Shown: positions 1-6,122 of the stretch, piece after piece
Position numbering within the stretch: position 1 is the stretch's first letter
How the letters are laid out: every line of letters starts with the position of its first letter
Origin: JAGTRB01 sp037439685
GTDB taxonomy: Archaea > Thermoproteota > Bathyarchaeia > TCS64
Length of the DNA stretch: 11,345 bases
Assembly (NCBI GenBank): GCA_037439685.1
Contig: JBBIVO010000051.1
Location: 1-11,345 of the forward strand
Direction: 5' to 3'
Program-made: the position numbers and the translations under genes
Notes under the pieces: model-generated
Told to the model about the DNA's origin: nothing
The model's database searches: none
The model's input: the letters and a program-made list of their open reading frames with translations, nothing else

Positions 1-1
1 C

Positions 2-442
2 AGGCTTAGACGCGGATGGGCCTGGCGCTCCCGATACCCCATCGTCCTATCCTTAGGGGTTGGGATGGGGCTTGCCATGAGGACGACGGTGATGGCCGAC
101 TTCATCCAGCAGATCCAGGCCACACTGCTTCGGTGGAACACCCTAGAGAACATCGTTATGATCGTGGGAACCATCACATCAGCGGCCTACTTCATATTCA
201 CGACGAGGTCCACGGGGCCATACAGGTATGTGAACAGGGTTGGAAGGCTCTTCCTCCTCACCGCCTTCGGGGTGACCTACGGCCAGACCGTCTCCTTCAG
301 ATTCGAACTCGTCATAGGACGCCTTGTCGACATGCTGAGGCCCGACGTCATCTGGTATACGACGGCATTTCTGGTGCTGATAATCTTGATACTGATGATA
401 GGATATAAGACGAAGAAGATAGAATGGTACACAGCAAGATAG
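2..442 (+). CDS. polytopic membrane protein, C-terminal part (5' end off window)
   Basis: The reading frame is open from base 2 with no stop before TAG at 440-442, so the gene begins upstream of the window. An internal ATG at 65 exists, but the frame before it already encodes a basic stretch followed by a hydrophobic helix, so it is unlikely to be the start. About four membrane helices are visible: one around the segment YPIVLSLGVGMGLA, one at IVMIVGTITSAAYFIFT, one at GRLFLLTAFGVTYG, and a strongly hydrophobic last helix (TAFLVLIILILMIGY) followed by a basic tail KTKKIEW. I do not recognise a family or catalytic motif. It lies on the same strand as the surface cluster that follows, but a 243-base AT-rich gap with a large inverted repeat separates them, so co-transcription is doubtful. 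Confidence 0.75.
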   Translation, partial: RLRRGWAWRSRYPIVLSLGVGMGLAMRTTVMADFIQQIQATLLRWNTLENIVMIVGTITSAAYFIFTTRSTGPYRYVNRVGRLFLLTAFGVTYGQTVSFRFELVIGRLVDMLRPDVIWYTTAFLVLIILILMIGYKTKKIEWYTAR

Positions 443-449
443 AACAACC

Positions 450-501
450 CCTTATTTTCTATTTCATGGAGTATCAGCCTTAAATCATTTAGAAAATAAG
501 G
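450..501 (+). terminator. 12-bp inverted repeat, candidate 3'-end hairpin
   Basis: CCTTATTTTCTA at 450-461 is a perfect inverted match of TAGAAAATAAGG at 490-501, with 28 bases between. It begins eight bases after the stop of the upstream membrane protein and is followed at 513-521 by a T-rich run, so it may mark the transcript 3' end. Archaeal termination depends mainly on U-runs, so the hairpin could instead stabilise the 3' end or be a remnant of a small element. Confidence 0.4.
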
Positions 502-670
502 AAATATTTAGTTAATTTTTTTAAAATGAGAGTTTCAAATAGGTTGACTTCCACCCCTTAGGATTCATATCACGTGAATTAATTGACCGCAGGAAAAAGA
601 CCAAAGATAAAATTTGATTAACAATATAGATTATTAATCCATAATAGATTAAAATGTCTTTAATAGCTTT
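502..670. promoter_or_regulatory. AT-rich promoter region of the surface cluster
   Basis: This non-coding stretch is much richer in A+T than its surroundings. Several TATA-like boxes are possible: around 622-632 (CAATATAGATT), 647-656 (GATTAAAATG) and 659-666. The second would place the transcript start near 678, just ahead of the ATG at 686; the first would include the whole hairpin at 671-690 in the leader. A partial dyad ATTCA...TGAAT lies at 563-579 around CACGTG. Which box is used cannot be decided from sequence. Confidence 0.4.
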
Positions 671-690
671 CCCATTTCAGAGAAAATGGG
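671..690 (+). promoter_or_regulatory. inverted repeat overlapping a start codon
   Basis: CCCATTT (671-677) and AAATGGG (684-690) form a perfect 7-bp stem with loop CAGAGA. The right arm contains the ATG at 686-688 of the small secreted protein. If transcribed, it would hide this start; it could also be a DNA operator or chance. Confidence 0.35.
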
Positions 691-1210
691 CGGAATGGAT
701 AGATCGAGGGAGAAGGCCTTAGCGCTGGCCATAATGGCGCTGCTCGTAGTGGGGGCATCGGCTGCCTGGGCAACCCAGTACACGAGCATAGCATCCATAA
801 GCCCCATAAGGGTGGAGGATATGGCAACAGTTTCAAAATCAGATGTTACGATAAGCCAATCCATACCTACCCTAGGTTGGTTCACGAAGACGGCGAACGA
901 CGTTTTCACCATAGAACATAACGCCAATCTAACAAGTGTTCAGAGGAATGTGAGAGTCATGTTGGTGAATGCTCCAGAGATAAGAAATAAGCTCTCCTTC
1001 CTGATAATAAGGGTAACAGTGGATGGACCGACGGATGTAACTGGCTATATAACCCTAACCAGCCCCGAGATCCTGCTCAACACAACGAGACTCTCCACAG
1101 CCTCCGATTGGACCATCGATCTTCAGCTCTATGGATACGCCGTTAGCACCGGTTCGGTAAGCATAACCCTGTACTGCTCGGTTGAGCCGGCCGAGGCCGT
1201 CGAGCTCTAA
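686..1210 (+). CDS. secreted beta-rich surface protein, putative TasA/AbpA-like fibre subunit
   Basis: A 174-residue protein with a short basic N-terminus (DRSREK), a hydrophobic core (ALALAIMALLVVGASAAWA) and a likely signal peptidase site after AWA near residue 29. The mature part of about 145 residues alternates polar and hydrophobic residues as in an all-beta fold, has N-glycosylation sequons (NLT, NTT), and ends in a beta-type strand SITLYCSVEPAE. No second membrane helix is seen, so it should be released or held by other proteins. ATG at 686 or at 695 may be the start; 695 leaves a normal signal peptide. Context suggests a role: the signal peptidase gene two genes downstream resembles dedicated SipW-type loci that process TasA/camelysin proteins in bacteria and AbpA-type bundling pilins in archaea. 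That assignment is inferred from context, size and fold impression, not a sequence match. It could be another small secreted protein. Confidence 0.8.
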   Translation: MGGMDRSREKALALAIMALLVVGASAAWATQYTSIASISPIRVEDMATVSKSDVTISQSIPTLGWFTKTANDVFTIEHNANLTSVQRNVRVMLVNAPEIRNKLSFLIIRVTVDGPTDVTGYITLTSPEILLNTTRLSTASDWTIDLQLYGYAVSTGSVSITLYCSVEPAEAVEL

Positions 1211-1229
1211 CAAACCTTTTTCTTTGGAG

Positions 1230-1502
1230 TTGAGGGTTTTGAGGCTCTTTAGGGTTCTCAGCGCCACATGCATGGCCTCTTCTTTTAGCCTTTTAACCCT
1301 CCTAGCCTTGGTACTGACTAGAAGTAGCGCTCCCTTCCAGGGCCTGTTTGCCTATGTCGGCTTGATGGGGGCTGCGGTTGGGGGCCTCCTCTACCTTGNN
1401 NNNNNNNNNNNNNNNNNNNNNNNNNNNNNNNNNNNNNNNNNNNNNNNNNNNNNNNNNNNNNNGGCCTTGCCCCTGGCGGGAGGGGGGAGGGCGGATCCAT
1501 GA
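1230..1502 (+). CDS. small two-helix membrane protein, interrupted by assembly gap
   Basis: The frame runs through the N block to TGA at 1500-1502. It encodes a basic N-terminus (LRVLRLFRVL), a helix around FSLLTLLALVL, a second hydrophobic segment (GLFAYVGLMGAAVGGLLYL) and, after the gap, a short tail ALPLAGGGRADP. The start is uncertain: TTG codons at 1224, 1230 and 1239 are possible, with GAGGG at 1232-1236 just before 1239, and ATG at 1272 is another option. The stop overlaps the next gene's start as ATGA, which argues that this frame is the real one and that the two are translationally coupled. The N block as written keeps the frame, but its true length may differ. The family is not recognised; it may assist the neighbouring signal peptidase or the secreted substrate. 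Confidence 0.55.
   Translation: MRVLRLFRVLSATCMASSFSLLTLLALVLTRSSAPFQGLFAYVGLMGAAVGGLLYLXXXXXXXXXXXXXXXXXXXXXXALPLAGGGRADP
1399..1462. other. assembly gap (64 N)
   Basis: A block of 64 unknown bases lies inside the small membrane protein gene. Flanking sequence reads through in one frame, but the number of N may be an estimate, so the size and product of that gene are not fixed. Confidence 0.98.
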
Positions 1503-2065
1503 TGATAGAGGAGGCCAACCTAGAGGGTGATCCTCCCTTGAAGGAGGGGGTGGATGTAGCCCCGAGGATTGGGAGAACGGTCGTCTTGAGAGGCCTAAAG
1601 GTGGCGATCCCCATCCTAACGTTTCTGGAGGCCTACCTGCTTGGGGGCCTCCTCACCGGGACCCTCACCCCCCTCATGGTGATCCCTTCGAACAGCATGT
1701 CCCCGAGCCTGAACCTGGGGGACCTGATCCTCGTCAGGGGGGTTGACCCGACGGGTTTGAGGGTTGGAGATATCATAATATTCGATGTCCCTCCCCCCTA
1801 CGACCGTTACACGCCCTCACCGGCGATTCACAGAGTCGTCGATGCTTGGATGGAGGGGGGACGACTCTACTTCAGGACTAAAGGGGACGCCCTCCCCTCA
1901 GAGGATCCCTGGAGGCTGCCGGCAGAGATGGTGAGGGGCGTCTTCTCCTTGAAGATGCCCTATCTTGGGATGCCCATACTGCTCCTTAGGACCCCGGCTG
2001 GGCTTGCCCTCTCAGCCATCCTATTACTCCTCTGGATCCTATATCCTGCTGTGAGGAAAACCTGA
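1499..2065 (+). CDS. signal peptidase I, SipW-like (S26B, archaeal/ER type)
   Basis: A membrane-bound serine protease of 188 residues that would cleave secretory signal peptides on the outer face of the membrane. Visible features are a TM helix at about 34-58, the nucleophile motif SNSMSP with Ser66, the second box GLRVGDIIIF (87-95), His111 in AIHRVV, and Asp130 in RTKGDALPSEDPW. A catalytic His instead of the bacterial Lys is the mark of the archaeal/ER/SipW branch. A second hydrophobic segment at about 157-183 gives a C-terminal TM, as in SipW-like enzymes. The start ATG at 1499 follows a strong purine-rich site (GGGAGG about 10 bases before) and overlaps the previous stop. Its place between a small secreted protein and a surface Ig-repeat protein suggests it is a dedicated peptidase for this locus; it could also be the general housekeeping enzyme. 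Confidence 0.92.
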   Translation: MMIEEANLEGDPPLKEGVDVAPRIGRTVVLRGLKVAIPILTFLEAYLLGGLLTGTLTPLMVIPSNSMSPSLNLGDLILVRGVDPTGLRVGDIIIFDVPPPYDRYTPSPAIHRVVDAWMEGGRLYFRTKGDALPSEDPWRLPAEMVRGVFSLKMPYLGMPILLLRTPAGLALSAILLLLWILYPAVRKT

Positions 2066-2255
2066 ATTTGCAAACCCATAAAAATTATCATCTCAGATTA
2101 TTTCTCAGGAAGCACTGACGAAACCAAGTTCATGCTACCATGGAGATGTGGATGATTAGTAAAGCTTTAGAGGCATGATCCTCAGACTTGATGGTGATGG
2201 ATGGGATGAACTCCCCTCATAGATGGATGGGTGCCTCTCGAGGAGTAGAGGTTTC
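2066..2255 (+). promoter_or_regulatory. intergenic leader upstream of Ig-repeat gene
   Basis: A TATA-like box CATAAAAATTA at about 2078-2088 lies just after the signal peptidase stop and would give a transcript starting near 2110 with a leader of about 170 bases. A small 5-bp hairpin is possible at 2234-2251 (CCTCT/AGAGG). In-frame ATG codons at 2188, 2191, 2197, 2206 and 2227 exist, but the residues they add are not signal-like. Confidence 0.4.
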
Positions 2256-2280
2256 ACCCCCTGGAGCCATTCCAGGGGGT
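2256..2280 (+). promoter_or_regulatory. 10-bp perfect hairpin masking a ribosome binding site
   Basis: ACCCCCTGGA (2256-2265) pairs perfectly with TCCAGGGGGT (2271-2280) around a five-base loop GCCAT. The right arm carries the GGGGGT that is the only Shine-Dalgarno-like site for ATG at 2284, and it is followed directly by TTTT. It could block translation initiation, act as an attenuator or terminator between the signal peptidase and this gene, or protect the mRNA 5' end. Confidence 0.6.
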
Positions 2281-2283
2281 TTT

Positions 2284-4038
2284 ATGAGAGGTCGGAGGCT
2301 CCTCATCATCATACTCACGATCATCGCATCATCATGTCCTCATAGCTTCACATCTGGGGGGCTTGAGGAGGGCAGGCTCGCCGTATTCGCCTCACCCCCA
2401 AGCCTCCTTGCAGATGGTGGGGAGTATGGATGCATCTTCATCCAGGTTCAAAGCGTCGAGGGAGACCCTATGCCAGCACCCCGCGATATATGGGTCTCCC
2501 TATCCTCCTCAAACCTTGAGGTGGGGTCCGTTGAGAGCCCGATAGTTATACCTGAGGGGGAATACCTAAAGGTTGCCATCTTCAAGGCCACTCGCAGACC
2601 TGGAGAGGCCGTCATCACCGCATCGGCTTCTGGCTATATTTCGGGGTCGGCCTCCCTAATGACCTTCAACCCATACTCCTCATCCTCCCCACCCTACGCC
2701 CTGAGGCTGTATGCCTCACCGAATCCCCTGCCATCAGAATATGGGGTTAATGGAACCATCACCGTTCAACTCGTCGGCTCGGAGGGCACCCCGATAACGG
2801 CGATATCTGAGGTCGAGGTCACCGTGACCTCCTCGAATATGAGCATCCTGAGGCATCCCACCTCCCTGACCATCAATAGGGGGGAGAGCTATGGGCGTGT
2901 CCCCTTCTCCTCCATGGGCGGGGCTGGTTCAGCAACGATAACCGCTCAGTCGGAGGGCTTCACGCCGGATAGCGTTAAGGTCTCAGCCACCGTCGCCGGG
3001 AAGAACCCGGCGAGGCTCTCCCTATCCCTCAGCCCATCGATACTGCTGCCTGGAGGCTCGACCCATGACTCCATAACCATCCAGCTCCTAGACGCGGGGG
3101 GCTCCCCGACCAGGGCCTTGGAGAGCATCTACGTCTACCTCTCCTCCTCGAATCTCGATGTGGGGAGGGTGGAGAAACATATGGTCTCCATAGAGGCTGG
3201 AAGGTATTATACAACAGCCAGATTCGTCACGGGGTTCAAGCCGGGCAGAACCATCATAGCCGCGGCCGCTCAGGGGCTTGAGCCCTCCCTCGCCACCCTA
3301 GAGGTTAGGGGGCCAACCCCTTCAAGGCTCTCCATCTACTCAGCCCCTCCCGTGATCCTGGCAGATGGGGGGCAGAGGGATATCCTCGCGCTGCAGGTTC
3401 AGGGCGGGGATGGAGTCCCGATGGCCATGGAGAGGGATATCGAGGTTTATCTGGCCTCCTCCTCAAGCCTCGTAGGGTTGGTTCCTCCCACAGCCATCAT
3501 TCATGGGGGTGAGAGCTATGTGAGGGTGTCCTTCAACTCGACCCTTCTCCCCGGAGATGTTGAGATAGTAGCCCACGCCCATGGCCTGGAGGCGTCGAGG
3601 GTTAAGGTAAGCACCGTGAGCCTCCCAATGAACCTGAGCGTGGAGGCCCCCTCCAGTCCCTTGATCAATGAGACCATAACCGTTAAGGTGATCGCCTCAA
3701 GTAGAGGCCATCCGGTGAAGAATGCCTCCGTTGCCTGGGTGATAGAGGGGGGTGAGGCCATCGCCTTGGAGGAGGCAACCGACAGTTACGGCCATGCCCG
3801 GGGGGTCATCAGACAGACGAGGGAGAGGATGAGGCTGGTCATAGAGGCCTCTCGGCCTGGATATCAGGCCTCGAAGGTTGAGAGGAGTATCATCGCAGCA
3901 GCCCTCCCAAAACCTCCCCCAGAGCCCACAATAAACATCTTAGGCCTTGAGGTCAAAACATCAATCTTGGCAATAATAATAGCCATCGTGATAGGGATCA
4001 TGACGATCCTCTACCTATACATGAGAAGAAAAAAATAA
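2284..4038 (+). CDS. membrane-anchored surface protein with tandem Ig-like (invasin-like) repeats
   Basis: From ATG 2284 the protein has 584 residues. MRGRRLLIIILTIIASS is a typical signal peptide, which is why this ATG is preferred over in-frame ATGs from 2188 on. Four tandem repeats of about 100 residues follow (about 30-128, 137-238, 243-342, 347-446). Each opens with a strand, then a SPP/SPSILL-like proline turn, a GDGxPM/GSPT-like turn, a strand ending in SSSNL or a variant, a GESY/AGRY-like turn and a closing strand around GF or GL. A fifth, different Ig-like domain (448-538) resembles bacterial Ig/invasin-type folds. A proline linker (PKPPPEP), a TM helix at about 557-579 and a basic end YMRRKK anchor it with repeats outside. 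It likely forms a stalk, adhesin or fibre anchor on the cell surface. Its partner is unknown; the neighbouring signal peptidase and small secreted protein suggest a common surface structure. Confidence 0.88.
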   Translation: MRGRRLLIIILTIIASSCPHSFTSGGLEEGRLAVFASPPSLLADGGEYGCIFIQVQSVEGDPMPAPRDIWVSLSSSNLEVGSVESPIVIPEGEYLKVAIFKATRRPGEAVITASASGYISGSASLMTFNPYSSSSPPYALRLYASPNPLPSEYGVNGTITVQLVGSEGTPITAISEVEVTVTSSNMSILRHPTSLTINRGESYGRVPFSSMGGAGSATITAQSEGFTPDSVKVSATVAGKNPARLSLSLSPSILLPGGSTHDSITIQLLDAGGSPTRALESIYVYLSSSNLDVGRVEKHMVSIEAGRYYTTARFVTGFKPGRTIIAAAAQGLEPSLATLEVRGPTPSRLSIYSAPPVILADGGQRDILALQVQGGDGVPMAMERDIEVYLASSSSLVGLVPPTAIIHGGESYVRVSFNSTLLPGDVEIVAHAHGLEASRVKVSTVSLPMNLSVEAPSSPLINETITVKVIASSRGHPVKNASVAWVIEGGEAIALEEATDSYGHARGVIRQTRERMRLVIEASRPGYQASKVERSIIAAALPKPPPEPTINILGLEVKTSILAIIIAIVIGIMTILYLYMRRKK

Positions 4039-4257
4039 AATGGAGTCGAGAGAGTGCCTCAAGGGGGAAATCACCGATCAAAAAGTTTTGAAATAATTGA
4101 ATTTTAATTTTAAAATTATATGCTTAAAATAAAGAATTATCTCTAGCGTTAGGGGCCGATCGCCCGATTTTATGAGGCTGATTCCTCCAGGTTCTCCCCC
4201 GAAGGTGTGGGGTTGAGATAGATCCAGGTCGTATGGAGGGCCTTGGGGAGGCCTCGA
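4039..4257. terminator. convergent intergenic region with AT-rich palindrome
   Basis: The Ig-repeat gene and the FBP aldolase/phosphatase gene converge here. T-runs occur on both strands around 4080-4135, including a perfect palindrome AATTTTAAAATT at 4106-4117, suitable as a two-way termination zone. No coding frame or RNA gene is seen in the GC-richer remainder. Confidence 0.35.
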
Positions 4258-5385
4258 TTAAGGTTGGGAGCTAAGCTTCTTGAACCTTCCCTCGAGCCTC
4301 TCCAACACCTGTGGGAGGGTTGTGTACTCCATCGCGCTGGGGCCGAGCCTCGCGGGCTCGAATTCTCCCATCCTCCTCAGGTGGGATGCGAGCTCTAGGG
4401 CCTCCCACCTCGCCTTGTCGAAGGCGGGGTCCCCGAGGAGGTCTACCACCAGGGGCCTCCCCTCATCGTCTGATGCTATCTTCCCATCGGCTACCTGTAT
4501 GGCCAGGGCGACTATCCTCGGAGGGCCGTCGAATAGGGTGCACCTGCTGTCCTTTAGGCCCACGGGCATGAGGGGGCCCCAGTGGCTCCCCCTCATCCAG
4601 CCGGCCACCAGGTACGAGTGGAGCAGCGGGGCTAGGATCTCGCCAAGGGCTGGGAATCCCGCCTGCGCCCTGACGAGGCAGACGGGGTCATCCTTCCCCA
4701 CATACTTTCCGGCGATGAGGGAGAGCTTGGTTGTGCTGGAGGCGGCCGCGATCTCATGGTCCTCGCTCCTCCAAACCCTGGATATCATGTATCTCTCCGT
4801 GGTGCCTATCAGGGCCAAGAGGCTGTAGGACTCCTCAGGGGTCTTCAGGTTGACCGTCTTGCCCTCCATGGCGTCCAGGACCTCGAACTCGAAACCCTCA
4901 GCCATCTTGGGGTCGATGACCAAGCCTGCGGTGTTGAAGGGGTCCGCGAAGACCCTGTAGAGGAGGTAGTTGAAGGCGGCGGGCTCGGTCTTATCGGCTG
5001 CGAAGACTACGACGGGGTCGCTCCTCCTCTCCTCGAACTCCATCTCCGCCACTCCGGGACCGAGCCCCTTGACATTCCCGCTGAAGGCGTCGCTCAGGAG
5101 ATCCTGCCCAGCACCATAAAGTTTTAATCTGCCAGCCTTATCCGCAGCCGCCTTGAAGGTCTCCCAGGCTAGGCGGTGGACCTCCTCACAGTTCTCCCCC
5201 TTATTATGGACCATCAGGAGCTCCAGGTCGTCCCCGGCATTGAAGGCATAGAAGCTGTTGATGAGGCCTGTCCCTACAGCCTCCGAAAGCCTCCCCTCGG
5301 CAACCTCTATCAGAGGTTTTGGAACGAGGCAGTGGCCTGCGAGGCTTCCAACATCAGCCTTTATAATGGTAACAGTGGTCCTCAA
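4258..5385 (-). CDS. fructose-1,6-bisphosphate aldolase/phosphatase (bifunctional, archaeal)
   Basis: Cytosolic gluconeogenic enzyme that condenses dihydroxyacetone phosphate with glyceraldehyde 3-phosphate and then dephosphorylates the product to fructose 6-phosphate. From TTG at 5385 the protein has 375 residues. All key motifs are present: Asp11 and His18 in KADVGSLAGH, Asp52-Asp53 in NAGDDLE, YGAGQDLLSDAFSGN, Asp131-Lys132 in AADKTEP, and Tyr228/Lys231/Asp232/Asp233 in GKYVGKDDP, where the Lys forms the Schiff base. GWMRGSHWGPLMP and DGPPR follow. A GTG at 5400 would add WWDS-type residues; the TTG start is preferred because it restores the family's usual N-terminus (M-R-T-T-V-T) and the known residue numbering of the first motifs, and has GGTGGGAT a few bases upstream. 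A TATA box at 5421-5429 predicts a very short leader. The gene appears intact and stands alone. Confidence 0.96.
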   Translation of the reverse strand: MRTTVTIIKADVGSLAGHCLVPKPLIEVAEGRLSEAVGTGLINSFYAFNAGDDLELLMVHNKGENCEEVHRLAWETFKAAADKAGRLKLYGAGQDLLSDAFSGNVKGLGPGVAEMEFEERRSDPVVVFAADKTEPAAFNYLLYRVFADPFNTAGLVIDPKMAEGFEFEVLDAMEGKTVNLKTPEESYSLLALIGTTERYMISRVWRSEDHEIAAASSTTKLSLIAGKYVGKDDPVCLVRAQAGFPALGEILAPLLHSYLVAGWMRGSHWGPLMPVGLKDSRCTLFDGPPRIVALAIQVADGKIASDDEGRPLVVDLLGDPAFDKARWEALELASHLRRMGEFEPARLGPSAMEYTTLPQVLERLEGRFKKLSSQP

Positions 5386-5400
5386 AGAATCCCACCACAC

Positions 5401-5580
5401 TCATCTATTTTATTCAACCTTATATAAAACAAGCCCCTTTCAGCCGCCAATGCCTTAACCATCTTAGGCTGAATCCAAAACTTCTCGGATGCCTGAAGAT
5501 AGTCCCTCTTCGCCAGGAGCTCCTCACCCCTCCCTAATGAACCTTTTACAAAGCTTCATGTGAGCTTCATACTGATCTTC
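5401..5580 (-). pseudogene. probable PaREP1-family fragment
   Basis: On the minus strand, positions about 5530-5430 read EELLAKRDYLQASEKFW followed by KMVKALAAERGL. This is the typical core of the archaeal PaREP1 family (a helical ELLxKGDYxQASEKxW...VKALAxxxGL pattern). Just upstream in another frame is YEAHMKLCKRFIREG followed by a TGA, which looks like the preceding helix, so a frameshift separates the two. The rest of the domain is missing: the frame runs into the FBP aldolase/phosphatase promoter and ends soon after. No start is identifiable. The family match is from memory of its motif and needs a profile search. Confidence 0.5.
5421..5429 (-). promoter_or_regulatory. TATA box of FBP aldolase/phosphatase gene
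   Basis: TTTTATATA read on the minus strand, centred about 27 bases before position 5398. The predicted transcript start lies at or just before the GTG at 5400, giving a leader of about 12 bases to the preferred TTG. The box lies inside the 3' end of a probable gene fragment. Confidence 0.6.
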
Positions 5581-5762
5581 GGATCATCGATGCCATAATG
5601 GCTGAAGACGGCGTCGCTGGCGAGTCACCCTGGATTTACCTTCGGAGTCGGCTCTCCTCTTAAGGATTGCTAGAATCCAGTCTAGAGAATCAAGTGTGAT
5701 TGTAGCTATAGCCTGCCAATCGAATTAAACGGGAAGCGGCAATCAACCTTTTACTCCGAATT
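5581..5762. other. intergenic stretch, nothing recognised
   Basis: No coding frame, RNA gene or strong repeat is seen between the PaREP1-like fragment and the protease gene. A short dyad GGATT/AATCC lies near 5664-5678. The region may be further decayed sequence of the neighbouring fragment. Confidence 0.4.
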
Positions 5763-6112
5763 CTAAACGAGGAGCATGCGCATAGGCTGTAGCGTGCTCG
5801 TGAAGGGGTTGAATACCAGGCCTAGGATCTCCAGCGTCACAACACCTAGCAGGGCGTGGTCCTCGGCTTCGCCGAGGACAACAGGAGTGTGGCCCTCACC
5901 CTGGGGATGGAGATGAGGCATTCCGAGACCTTCCGCCTAATAACACTTCCATCTGCCAGCGTGAATTCATGCTCCCGTAGCGGCTTAAGCCCTATGCTCT
6001 TCCAAACCTCTTCAGGAAGCACGGTGTAGGTTGCGCCGCTGTCCACTAGGAATCGGAGTGTCTTCACGCCTAAAGGCCCCTTAACTCCCCCCTCAATATA
6101 TGTTATGCCCAA
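5763..6112 (-). pseudogene. retropepsin-like (clan AA) aspartic protease, one-base frameshift
   Basis: Single-domain aspartic protease of the retroviral type, expected to act as a homodimer. The first frame starts at TTG 6112, six bases after a clear AGGAGG, and reads MGITYIEGG, the catalytic FLVDSGATYTVLP (Asp28-Ser-Gly) and TLADGSVIRRKVSECLISIP. It then continues as RVRATLLLSS and stops at 5846. A second frame, one base away, continues the family sequence: GEGHTPVVLGEAEDHALL, GVVTLEILGLVFNPF and LQPMRMLLV, ending at TAG 5763-5765. The hydrophobic G-L-V-T-L-E-x-L-G-L stretch is the usual C-terminal part. The break is at the run GGGG at 5903-5906 (+ strand); one more G would restore a 116-residue protein. 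It is either a recent frameshift or an assembly error. The stop of the gene before it lies ten bases upstream, so the two form an operon. Confidence 0.75.
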
Positions 6113-6122
6113 GCCCGGCCTC

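Noticed and set aside
2188..2283. Longer N-terminus of the Ig-repeat protein from ATG 2188
   Set aside because: The added residues are not signal-like, whereas ATG 2284 begins a normal signal peptide; a 10-bp hairpin lies in between, typical of a leader.
4280..5127. Long + strand frames opposite the FBP aldolase/phosphatase gene
   Set aside because: They are antisense shadows of a complete, well-conserved gene in GC-rich sequence.
5859..5879. 9-bp hairpin GTCCTCGGC / GCCGAGGAC with loop TTC
   Set aside because: It lies within the codons for VLGEAED of the aspartic protease in the corrected frame, so it is explained by coding sequence.
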